DNA from: Galeruca laticollis
Lineage: Eukaryota; Arthropoda; Insecta; Coleoptera; Chrysomelidae
Direction of reading: 5' to 3'
Assembly (NCBI GenBank): GCA_963921935.1
Contig: OY998180.1
Span: forward strand, 102,125,610-102,189,609
DNA: 64,000 nucleotides
The notes beneath the pieces were generated by a model that saw only the letters and a list, made by a program, of their open reading frames with translations, was not told where the DNA came from and did no database searches. A program made the translations under genes and the position numbers. Below, piece by piece: positions 53,441-62,783 of the stretch; the first letter of the stretch is position 1, and every line of letters starts with the position of its first letter.

Positions 53441-54721
53441 CTGAGGTATTTTGTTTTTTGGTGTATGGTGATAGAGGTGTACATTTTTGTGCTGTGTTTA
53501 TTTCTGTTAGCTGACCCACTTCTTTCTGGGGTGTAAGATAATTATTTGAAATCAAATTTTCTATAAACGTTAACACAAGCTCTCTGTGGGATTTTGATAA
53601 GAATGATATTGCTTGTACTATATCGAGTTGGAGTTTTTCTTCTTCCTCTTTTCTTGCTAATTGTTGGGGCTGTTCACTATGTGTTGTCGTTTTGTTTCCT
53701 ATCTCTGATCTGCCATTTGGATTATTTAGGAATTTGGTATGTGCAGCTTTGTAGTAGCCTGTTTGTCTTTTTCTTTTGCTGTTTGGGGGTGTTGTGGCTA
53801 CTTGTACATAAGATGCTACTTCGGGAGTTGTGGATATTGTTGCTAATCTCCTTTCATGTACTTGAATTGAGTTGGCCTGTTCTTTTGAGTTTTTTTTCTT
53901 AGAGTTGGAAAGTTTTCTAGGTCATTTTTTGGTGGGCTGGTGGGAGAATTGGATGGTATTTGTTGGCTAGCTTCGTAATATGAGATGTTTGAGAATGCCA
54001 TTAGTTGTTTAATGTCTTTTTGTCTTTTTTGTTCTTTGAATATTTTATCAACTGATGAGTGATCATTATTTTTGCAGTAGATACAATATAAATTGCAGCT
54101 TGAGGAATTGTCATGGCTTTTACTGCAAGTTTTGCATTTTGTTACCAGGGTTGGAAGGCCATATACTTCCACTTCTCGTGGGATGATTTTTCCTGCAAAA
54201 GTTAAACACACTGTGCCTGTGGGGATGTACTTTATATTTCCATCAACAATCGCTCTTCTATTCATTCTCTTGGCATGTAGCACCTTACAATTATTGATGT
54301 TTGTTGTTGTAAACTGAATTATTTCTTGTTCTGTAAGGGTCATATCTACAAATCTTACAATACCTGTGCGAGATACATTGTGACTTGGTATATATACTTC
54401 ATAACCCAAGCTTTCCCAGTCCTGCTCATTAATAAAGTTGTTAGCAGCTTCTGCATTCTTGAAAGTGACTCCCATTCGGTTTTTACCCTTTCTGGTGAAT
54501 TTTATAACATCTTGTAGTTTCAAGTTAAAGATAGTTTTGGCTATACTCATAATATGTAAATTACCCACATTACCTGACTTTCCCTGAATATATACTTCAA
54601 ACGGGGGAGAGCTATGTGAAGTGTATAAGATTTTTGTTCTATTAATTTGTGATATACTTTGGTCTTTGTCATTATTCTTGTCGGGAGGTTCAGGAGGTTC
54701 GGGAGGTTTATCTCCCGCCAT
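53430..54721 (-). pseudogene. ORF1 of third I-group element
   Basis: Start ATG at 54721: MAGDKPPEPPEPPDKNNDK, then an RRM-like/pre-zinc domain (FEVYIQGKSGNVGNLHI, GVTFKNAEAANNFI). A cysteine cluster follows (CKTCSKSHDNSSSC, then CIYCKNNDHSSVDK), degenerate CCHC knuckles. The first frame stops at 53843 after FKYMKGD. Further frames lead to a likely end GDYMDLSDTDMF at about 53430, just before ORF2. Confidence 0.8.
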
Positions 54722-56470
54722 TTGACTTACTTTTCTCCCCTTTTTTTCTTAGTATGGGTTTTGTATATATCTAATAGAAATAAGTTGGAATTTACTTACT
54801 TAGGTCAAAGAAAAAGGATATGACACAAAAAGTGGTTAGTAACTCACCCTATCTACTATAAACGGTTAAATCACACTTATATTCAACGATAAATCCGTAT
54901 TCACAGTTAAATTCACTCAATCGACGTAAGATTTCACCTCGATCCAAGCAAAAAAAAACAATCTCAAGAGAGAAATTCGTTATGAATTTGTGTTGGATAG
55001 GGTTTGTATTATGGTTGAATTGTTTGTTTTCGAGTGGGTGCCCTTGTGTAGGATTGGCTTTCTCTTCAGGGTTGGGGATGTGTTGGGGGGTTTATGTACG
55101 CGTTCGTATACTGAGTTGGGTGTAGAAGTTGGTTAGTAGAAATTAGTTGTGTTAAAAAAGTGTCTAGATTTTTCGTAAAAGTGACTAGGAAGAAGTTTAA
55201 AAAGGTTTTGGAGCGGGTTTTCGCTAGAAAGTATTCGGAGGAAAGGTTTTATTGATTCATGACGGGACTTAATGTTTGGAAGCAGCGAAGCTCAAAAAGT
55301 GTATGGGATGGTGCGACGAAAAGTGTCTGGGATTGGGACATTCTGGTGGAAGACGATCCATGTATCGCTGCCTATATAAGATATGCAGTTGAGCTGGTTA
55401 GGTGTCTGAAATTATTTTATGTAAGATGGATGATTTTTACTGAATTTGGGATGTCTCCGGTGTTTTGAGAGAGGGATGTTAAAGATTTGTAATTTTATTA
55501 GAATTTTTAAAGTTTTGACAAAAGGTGTATATGAGACATTTTTGAAAAATGTATGGAATTGGATGTTATGATAAAGTTGGTTTAAAAATATGGTGTGGAG
55601 ACGTGCCTGCGGGGGTTTGGGATATTTAACGTTGGTCGGCGTTGAATAATAATCACTATCATCAAGCAAAGGCGGGTACAGCTGCGGCTGTATTTGTTCC
55701 CTGTCGACGTTCGTCGGTCCATTTGGCTACTGAATGAATTCACAGAGTTGCAGGAAAACCGCAGAAAAACTTGCAAAACCGACGTGTTATTGTTGATTTT
55801 TTATAGGGTAGCGAAAAAGTACGGTAACAAAGGGTGAATAGGCATTTTAATTGCAAATGTATTTAAACAATCTATAACATCTTATGAGTTATATTTGTGA
55901 GGTATAAAAGTAACTGTATCACAAAAATACGATTGATAATACTTCTAAATAAATAAGGAACCAGTACGTTATTTATTAAATATCTATTTTGGTATTGGAT
56001 TTATTCGAGAGAAGATAATATTTTATTTATTACATTTCCAATGTTACAAATAAAAATATTATGATATTGTTCTATCCAAACAAATATTATTATTATTATT
56101 AACAATATAAATTTTATCTTGTTTTTATCATGACTAGACAGACAAATAACTGATTTTCTTTTATTGCTAATATTTAAAATAAACATAATACGCGAAATAA
56201 AATTTTAAAACGGGCAAAAAATTAACAAAAACAGTTTTTAATAGTTACTTATGTGTCAAGGCAGTAAAGTAATTCTTTACCAGACGAGTCTAAAATTATA
56301 AAACGAGCGAGCGATGCGATAACAGGCGAGTTCGATAAAAACACTTTTTCTACGCCCTATCTTTAAAGTACCTTGTATTTCATCGGTTTGTAGCGCTTAA
56401 AGTGATTGTTTATGGTTAGAGTGAAAAAAAGTAAAAAAGCGTTAAAAAAAGTGCCATAACGTTAACTTTA
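54722..56470. other. No gene recognised; possible 5' untranslated region of the I-group element
   Basis: The first few hundred bases are probably the element 5' region. Beyond 55000 I see only short frames (for example 55259-55468, + and 55669-55412, -) with no recognisable motif. Near 56260-56330, GTAAAGTAATTCTTTAC is palindromic and is followed by ACGAGCGAGCGATGCGATAA; it may be the edge of an unknown repeat. Confidence 0.35.
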
Positions 56471-56501
56471 TTTCACGCTTTCCATAAGATAACACTATGA
56501 A

Positions 56502-56603
56502 ACTTGGCTGGGCATCGAGGATGGACTTCTAAGATACTTGGCTGGGCATCGAGGATGGACTTCTAAGATACTTGGCTGGGCATCGAGGATGAACTTTCAT
56601 GAA
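56502..56603. repeat. 34-bp tandem repeat, three units
   Basis: Units of ACTTGGCTGGGCATCGAGGA plus 14 bases; the first two are identical, the third diverges at its end (ACTTTCATGAA). Confidence 0.9.
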
Positions 56604-56702
56604 ACTTGGAATACATATAATCGTAATTTACCAAAGGAGCTTAATTAAAATATCCCAAATTTCTATTTGCATTTTATTTTTTATATAGGGCTTTAGAAAA
56701 AA

Positions 56703-56800
56703 TAATGTATGCAACATGTGCATAAAGTGTCTTTTTTTCACTCATGGAATTTTCCATTCGTGAAAAAAAATACCACTTTATGCACTTGTTGCATAAATTA
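56703..56800. repeat. 98-bp near-palindrome (hairpin)
   Basis: TAATGTATGCAACATGTGCA... pairs with ...TGCACTTGTTGCATAAATTA, and the centre ATGGAATTTTCCAT is itself palindromic. It lies just beyond the end of the tyrosine-recombinase remnant and could mark a transposon end. Confidence 0.8.
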
Positions 56801-57110
56801 CTATTATTGACGTGTCGCTTTTCAACCCTCCGTGGTGTTTTAATTTTTCTATACTTCCGCCTGCGTTGCCAAATAGAGTGGCGGATGTTCGGCGGAAACA
56901 ATGTCCCGTATAAAGTGATGGCTCTAGCAGATGCAGATAGTATGGATTCCAATTGGCTGAGCAGTGCTTTTTGTCGTCCCTGTAGGTTAGGAAAAATCGA
57001 TCGTAAGACATGTGCTTAGGACGCAGAGAGAAATATTTATTAAATGGTTCTATGGATTTTACTTTTCCCTCAAACTCCCCAGTGATTACAAATAAACGAG
57101 GTTTTTTTGG
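56778..57110 (-). pseudogene. Tyrosine recombinase C-terminal domain (Crypton-like)
   Basis: Minus strand from about 57110: LFVITGEFEGKVKSIEPFNK, YFSLRPKHMSYDRFF, then SLYTGHCFRRTSATLFGNAG and LKHHGGLKSDTS. GHCFRR gives the H-x-x-R catalytic pair and HGGLKS the third-position His region; a C-terminal Tyr is present in IVIYATSA. The YTGHCFRR..ATL...G..L..L+.HGG+KS pattern is shared by Crypton transposons and their domesticated relatives. Only the last ~110 residues are visible, so it is a fragment; upstream text at 57398-57159 may be an additional exon but I cannot align it. Confidence 0.72.
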
Positions 57111-57940
57111 GTATATTGTAATGGTAAAAATCAGTCCACGAGAAAAATCGCCAGACCTCTAGAAATCTCGGTTGGTAACGCTGTCGCGAAAGATTTCCGC
57201 TATGGGTGGTGATAGTTTAGAGTTGTTGATGAAGCCAGTCCTATTCAAATTGTCCGTCGAAGGAGGTGACATTCTACATATACCTGCCAGACGACATTTT
57301 GTTGTAACGCTTACGCTATCCACGGCGTGGGATTTCTGCTCCAGGTAGGCATAAATATTCGATAGGTTGGTTGATGGTTTGTCTCGTGAGGCAGCCAACT
57401 ATTGGTGTAGTAAAACGGATTTGTGAATTTCAGAATCGTCTGACAATTTCAGTCTAGGATCTCGGAAATTTGTGAGGTTTTTATTTTTGGTTAGAAGTTG
57501 ATTCTTCGGGCCTTGAAGTCTGCGATATCTTTTTAGGGTGAATCTTTGGTTTTCTCCACCGAACCAGTGCTGTTCTGATTTTTAAGAAATCGGGACTATC
57601 GGGAAATTCAGCCATTCATCGTAAATACTTGAAAAAATCCTTATTCCTTATTCTTCTTTTTTATATATAAATACATAAATATATCTGTTTTTTTGATCTT
57701 TCTATACTGGATGTTTTCTTTCTTTCATTGAACTTCCTACTACCTTCATGTATAATAAATTTAACTTATTTTTTCTGAATATATCGGACAATTTTCTTTG
57801 AGAGTTGTTCAATATATGTATCCATTTTTTAGTGATGGACTTTTGAAAAAAGTTTTTAAGTGCTGCCGATATACGGAAAATTAACTGTTTTTTTTAATAA
57901 TTATGTAATTATTTTTTTTTGATATCACTGTATTAATTGT
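57111..57940. other. No gene assigned
   Basis: Contains a 79-codon minus-strand frame (57398-57159) without recognisable motifs, possibly part of the recombinase gene, and featureless AT-rich DNA. Confidence 0.35.
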
Positions 57941-57944
57941 GCAG

Positions 57945-58645
57945 TTTATAGATGCAACGTCGGTATCAGTGGTGCCCACAAGCTGGAATAATGTAGACAA
58001 TTGTTTGTGGCCACCAATTCCACCAAAAAAACTTCATCACTATCAAGTCACATCAATTCAATTTGTGTTTGTCTTCACATAAGGTGAAGTTGTTTAGGGA
58101 TGGTACTTATGGTAAAAATCTACATATGTTATATAAATTGCAAACTAAATATTATTAATATTCATTTCTAGATTCATACGAAACTGCTCATCTAAAGTGC
58201 AGAAAGGCGGAGGATACAAGTGACCTCAATACCACAGATGTGGACGAATCACATCCAAAAAGAAGGGTCTTTAAATAGAGGTCCCATTCTTCTTCAGAAT
58301 CCGACAGTGAGTTTAAAGAACTTGCAATGCAAAAGAAGGGGCCTAGGTTGTCATCTCCACTAAAAGCAGCTCGCACAGCCATAATAGGTAATTGATATCA
58401 TAACAATAATGATTTTGACCTTCCCCAGTAATATTTCATTGATTTGTGAGGTTTGTAAATAAAACTATTATTGCTTAATGTCCACCATTGAAAAATAGTA
58501 CATTTATTTAAAAAATTGTAGACTATACAATGAAAGTAGCTTTCTTTAAAAATGGAGGTTCTTGATCACTGTTAATTTTTTAGATACTGCACAGTCCGAA
58601 ATGAGCCACGTGGAACAAAACCAAGACGCAGTTTTGGGTCCTAAG
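57945..58645 (+). pseudogene. Decayed multi-exon gene of a repetitive insect family (WPP-type N-terminus)
   Basis: Exon-like piece 1 (about 57950-58070) reads DATSVSVVPTSWNNVDNCLW then PPIPPKKLHHYQ. Piece 2 (58172-58386, after TTTCTAG, ending before GGTAATTG) reads SYETAHLKCRKAEDTSDLNT and later SHSSSESDSEFKELAMQKKG with one stop. Piece 3 starts after TTTTTTAG at about 58584: DTAQSEMSHVEQNQDAVLG. The VVP-SW...C-WPP start and serine/acidic middle match the N-terminal exons of an insect gene family often ending in DUF4806, which is not visible here. A stop in piece 2 suggests a pseudogene. Confidence 0.45.
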
Positions 58646-58928
58646 GAATGTTTGCCTTCAGCTAGGTCCAGGCGACAAATTTTGTTGTTTTCTTGTTGTT
58701 GTAACTTATAAATTTGTAATTTGAAATTTTTGGAAAAGGTACTCAAGGTCCAACAATAAACCACAGGCAGGGGATATTTGCTGTTTTTCAGTTTAAAACT
58801 CACCTAAAAAACCTTTTTGAGTAAGGAAAATGTGTATTAACCCTCTGAGGAGTTGGATGTTAGTTTGAAGGAGTCTTGGGTGCTTGCCTAAATTTCTCTG
58901 GCGCCCCATTTTGAATACTAAATAAATA

Positions 58929-59880
58929 TTGAAGAATCCACTCCTTCATCGACTTGAAGCTAGTCGACTGACGAGCACAGATTGGTATCACCCCCAGTCT
59001 CACATTGAAATATCTTGTTTATACAGTGCAGGGCAACACCAACGCCAATGCACATATAACAAAGCAAGTTCAAAAGGCGAAGATGGCAATGAGCAAAGTA
59101 TACCCCTTGATATGCAAAAAAAGTTGTCTCTCAATACACAACAAATTGATGATATATTGCCAAATCATCAGACCCACTCTAACATACGCCGCACCAGTTT
59201 ATTACACCGCTACAAAACACAACTTTAATACATTACAGGTGGTGCAAAACAAGTGTCTACGTATGGCAATTCCATATAAAACCGAATATCCCAAGCTTCC
59301 TAGAAATTCGTGGTTACATGAACAAGCGGATATGCCCACTATCAAGGACTTTATAATTAAAATATCACAAAACTTTTATAAATATTGCTTGGAGAAAAAT
59401 CTTCGTGAAACACTCAGAGCCGCCAATCGCGCAAAAGACACCCGTGATAGTGGGCGTAGACTTTTTCATGGTAACTTATTCACATAACTAGTTGTTGAAT
59501 CCCCAACAACCAAATACATCTATACTCAAAACATATTCCCCACAAAAGGAACATCAGTCATGTTGCCTCTCTTCATAAACTAAACACTGTTCGTTTTGAA
59601 ACCCTGTTTTTCAGCTGCTTTTCAGGGATAAATAAATCGAAATAGCTAGAGGAGCCAAATTTATCAATACGGGACAAAGTAACTTGAATAGCGAAAACAA
59701 ATGGATTATGCGAAGAGCAAGGTGCCATATATGTATCCAGACATAAGCAATTATGTCAGGACTGCCAGGACATCCGCATTGTATATATTTATGTTTGTTT
59801 ATGTAATTATATAGAGTTCTGTTCATATATTGTAAATATCCAACTCAAAAATATTTTAAATAAAGACATTTTAAAACAAA
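58929..59880 (+). mobile_element. 5'-truncated Jockey-type non-LTR element, 3' end
   Basis: A fragment of RT C-terminus plus 3' untranslated region. It ends AATAAAGACATTTTAAAACA, a polyadenylation signal with an A-rich tail. No RNase H follows the RT, as in Jockey. Confidence 0.75.
59005..59487 (+). pseudogene. Jockey RT C-terminal region
   Basis: 160-residue frame: AHITKQVQKAKMAMSKVYPL, SIHNKLMIYCQIIRPTLTYA, APVYYTATKHNFNTLQVVQN, CLRMAIPYKTEY, ending RLFHGNLFT. This is the thumb/connection region after the catalytic motifs. The block IRPTLTYAAPVYYTA followed by LQVVQNKCLRM is characteristic of Jockey RTs. The polymerase active site is absent because the copy is truncated near 58930. Confidence 0.85.
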
Positions 59881-60149
59881 ACAAACAAGCACAGATTGTT
59901 CTACAGGGTAATCTGACATCTAAGTGTGGGCTTTCTAATGTGTACTCTAATTTATAAGACTATGCAGTTCAAGCCACAATTAAATGATAAGGAACTTTTT
60001 TCGAGTTCCTCTTACGGCAGCAACGTTATTAATATTGTAACAGCTAAACTTAAATTACCTTCACACAATTTTAATAACAATGCAGGCGTTGCATTAAAAG
60101 GAACTAAAAGCTCCTTGAAACTAAGTTGTGAGCTCACAGCTTTGTACAT

Positions 60150-60284
60150 GTCTGGATGGTACATACATACATATATGTACTATCGGTACATATGAAATAC
60201 GTCCTATCCGGTACATATCATACCGATACAAATAGTACGTACCAAGTACGTACGAGCAGTACGTATTTGGTACGTACATTTTAT
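60150..60284. repeat. Cluster of GTAC/TACGTA palindromes
   Basis: GGTACATACATACATATATG, then repeated GGTACATATCATACCG, AGTACGTACCAAGTACG and TACGTATTTGGTACGTA. A local array of short palindromes, non-coding, lying just before the second Jockey tail. Confidence 0.6.
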
Positions 60285-60720
60285 TGGAAAATGATTCACA
60301 TAATTGGTTGTTCATTTCCTATAACCAAATATAACCAATTAGGGGTTAACTTAGTTGCTCCTAATATAAAACTGACATCATTACTCAACAATAAGAAAAA
60401 TTTATCACTACCAACATATGCCATGTTGCCGTCCTCACAAACTAACCCTACGTTTGAATTTGAAACCCTGTTTTTCAGCTGCTTTTCAGGGATTTACCAG
60501 TCGAAAAAGCCATAGAGCCACATTTTTATACCAGGGACAAAGTAACTTTCTATAACTATAATAACTGGATAATGCCAAAGACCAAGTTACAATTATCAGA
60601 CGTACACAAGGGCTGCAGAATTGCAAGACCATCGGCTTATCATGTATTTATTCTAACATACTTCTATATAGGGGTTATACAAACTATTGCAATAAAGATA
60701 TTTTCTAACTAAACGTCACT
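60285..60720 (+). repeat. Second Jockey 3' untranslated region fragment
   Basis: It parallels 59466-59880: TTCACATAATTGGTTGTT against TTCACATAACTAGTTGTT, and GAAACCCTGTTTTTCAGCTG with CTTTTCAGGGAT in both. It contains no RT coding sequence. Probably an older, more severely truncated copy of the same family. Confidence 0.75.
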
Positions 60721-60776
60721 ACAGAAATTATAGAACTGTTAAATAAAATATAGTGAAACCATAAATGAATGAGAGT

Positions 60777-61091
60777 TGAATATCGGTTATTGTTCAGGTA
60801 TCGGCGTTAATTTCTTTGTTTGATTTACCTTTTCGATAAATCATTTGTGGACTGTATTATGTGACTTTTTTACATCAAACTTAATCACTACCGATACTAC
60901 AATACAGTGAATTCAGCCTTTTTAAATTTTAATAATATTGTTAACTTAATTATAAAGTCTAGAGTAACTCTTATTCTCTTCTACTGCGACTCTTCCTTTT
61001 TCCTCCCCCTCGGGTCTCTGTCACATGCAAACAAAATAATTACGACGTTGCCACTTCTATTATTTACTACAGAAGCTTTTAAGTCTTAACA
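60777..61091 (-). repeat. Probable 3' LTR of right-hand BEL/Pao element
   Basis: On the minus strand, AAGGCCGCGGGTA (purine-rich tract) is followed by TGTTAAGACTTAAAAGC, a typical BEL/Pao LTR start, at 61091. The other end is placed at a CA near 60777 but cannot be verified because the 5' LTR is outside the window. Confidence 0.5.
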
Positions 61092-61099
61092 TACCCGCG

Positions 61100-62240
61100 G
61101 CCTTGAAAGCACCAGCTTTTATTGAAATATTTACTATTCATTAAGAGAAGAACACGCGACTCTTTTAATAGTTCTATTGTTGGTGAGAATCTCAGCAACT
61201 CTCGAGATATTATCACTTCCGCGAATTAATTTGGTTATACGTCCTAATCTCCAGTTCAAAGGTGGTAGCTTGTCGTCTTTTACCAGCACTAATATGCCTT
61301 ATTCCAGCATTCCATTGCTCGTCTTCCATTTGATTCGCTGCTGAAGGTCAGAGATATACTCCTTGTACCATCTTCTCCAGAAGTGTTGTCGGGCATTTTA
61401 AATCTTCTGGTATCTGGATAATCTGCTCTCCTTTTCTAAACTCATATCTGGCTCCAGAATTGAAGTCAGTGGACGACCAATGATGAAGTGAGCTGGAGTT
61501 AGGGGAGAAAGATCTAAGGGGTTGGTAGATAGTGGAGAAAGAGGACGGGAATTTAATATGGCCTCTACCTGGCAAAGTAGAGTTGTGAATTCATCAGCTG
61601 TAAAGTTAGAATTATCAGACACACGTTTTAAATGACACTTCATTGCCTTAACCCCTGCCTCCCACAATCCACCAAAATGTGGAGCTTGGACAGGATTAAA
61701 ATTCCAGCGTATGCCTTGGTTGTTCACAAAATCACTTATTGAAATTTTGTTTTTATTTAGGAAATCATATAATTCCTTTAAATTTATGTTTGCCCCAATG
61801 AAATCTGAATAAATTTGACATGGTTTCCCTCGCCGACTAATAAAGCGTTTCAGAACCAAAAGAAAATCTTCAGTTGAAAGACTATTTACAAACTCTAGAT
61901 GAATGCCCTTTGTGGCAAAACATATGAATAGACAAACGTAACCTTTTATGAGTTTCGAGCCACGTCCCTTTTTATTGAGGACAAGTATAGGTCCGGCATA
62001 ATATATACCTGTAATTTGGAATGGAAAACCTGATAGGAATCTATCACTTGGCAAATTACTCATCATAGGTTGAACCGGTTTAGGTTTCAATTTATAACAT
62101 CGTAAACATTTATGAGCAACAGATCTAACTAGATTGTGAGCTGAAATGGGCCAATATGTTTCTCTTATATTATATAACAGTTGTAGCGGTCCAGCATGCA
62201 GTAAGTTTTTATGTTCTTGTTAGAAAAGAAGATTGGTGAA
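61100..62240 (-). pseudogene. BEL/Pao integrase and C-terminal DUF5641-like domain
   Basis: Near 62230-62100 EHKNLLHAG with CLRCYK gives the HHCC zinc site. The frame 62090-61398 is the core: FQITGIYYAGPILVLNKKG (the usual V-D-Y/F-A-G-P has lost its Asp, reading I-Y-Y-A-G-P), YVCLFICFATKGIHLEFV, IYSDFIGANI (second Asp, with the normal N-G-T/F-F changed) and APHFGGLWEAGVKAMKCHL with the catalytic Glu. HFIIGRPLTSI starts the C-terminal domain, which continues with one frame change (KEYISDLQQRIKWKTSN, RLGRITKLIRGSDN) to about 61110. The altered first Asp alone would abolish activity. Confidence 0.88.
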
Positions 62241-62783
62241 ATAATGTTTTGAAGACAAGATCATTGGATGTTTCTTATTAAAGTGAAAATTTGAATTTTG
62301 CAAACGACCACCAACTCTAATTATGCCATCAGTGTCCATGAATGGATTTAAAAATAAAAGTTTACTCTTTTTGTCAATTTAATTTCCAACCTTCAGATCA
62401 TTGTACTCCTTGGTAAACGAAGATATTTGGGATATTTTTACAAGTAACTTCTATGAATAATCTAATTCAGTAGCTGTTAAAACACTAAATGTTCGATTTT
62501 CTTTAGCACTTAAACATTTTTTTATGAATCTCAAGATATAAGCCATACATCGTTTCAATCGATTTAAACTAGAAAACCTTTCGAAGGGAAATTTACATTC
62601 AGACACAGCAACCAAAGTCGTTTTTATTTCTGGAAGAGGGACAGACATCTTATTATCTTTCGGCCAAAATTCTGGACTCTCTCTGAGCCAACATGGACCA
62701 TGCCACCATATGTTTCAATTATTTAAACTATTAGGATAGGAGCCTCTTGATAAAATATCTGCAGGCTTTTCTAAACTTGGAAC
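62241..62783 (-). pseudogene. BEL/Pao RNase H to integrase connector
   Basis: Frames with stops reading KPADILSRGSYPNSL, WWHGPCWLRESPEFWP, then RFSSLNRLKRCMAYILRFI and MDTDGIIRVGGRLQNSNF. These are the conserved connector blocks of BEL/Pao Pol between RNase H and the integrase zinc site. Confidence 0.85.

Larger units (their letters stand above)
49250..54721 (-). mobile_element. Third I-group non-LTR retrotransposon, decayed
   Basis: Minus-strand order is ORF1 (54721-53430), ORF2 with endonuclease, RT and RNase H (about 53440-49711), then a 3' untranslated region to about 49240 ending TTATTAGATAATAAT, a TAA-like tail typical of I elements. Its 5' limit beyond 54721 was not resolved. Confidence 0.85.

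Noticed and set aside
53594..53902. Plus-strand hydrophobic 102-codon ORF as a membrane protein
   Set aside because: It is antisense to ORF1/ORF2 of the I-group element on the minus strand; the hydrophobic look comes from T-rich DNA.
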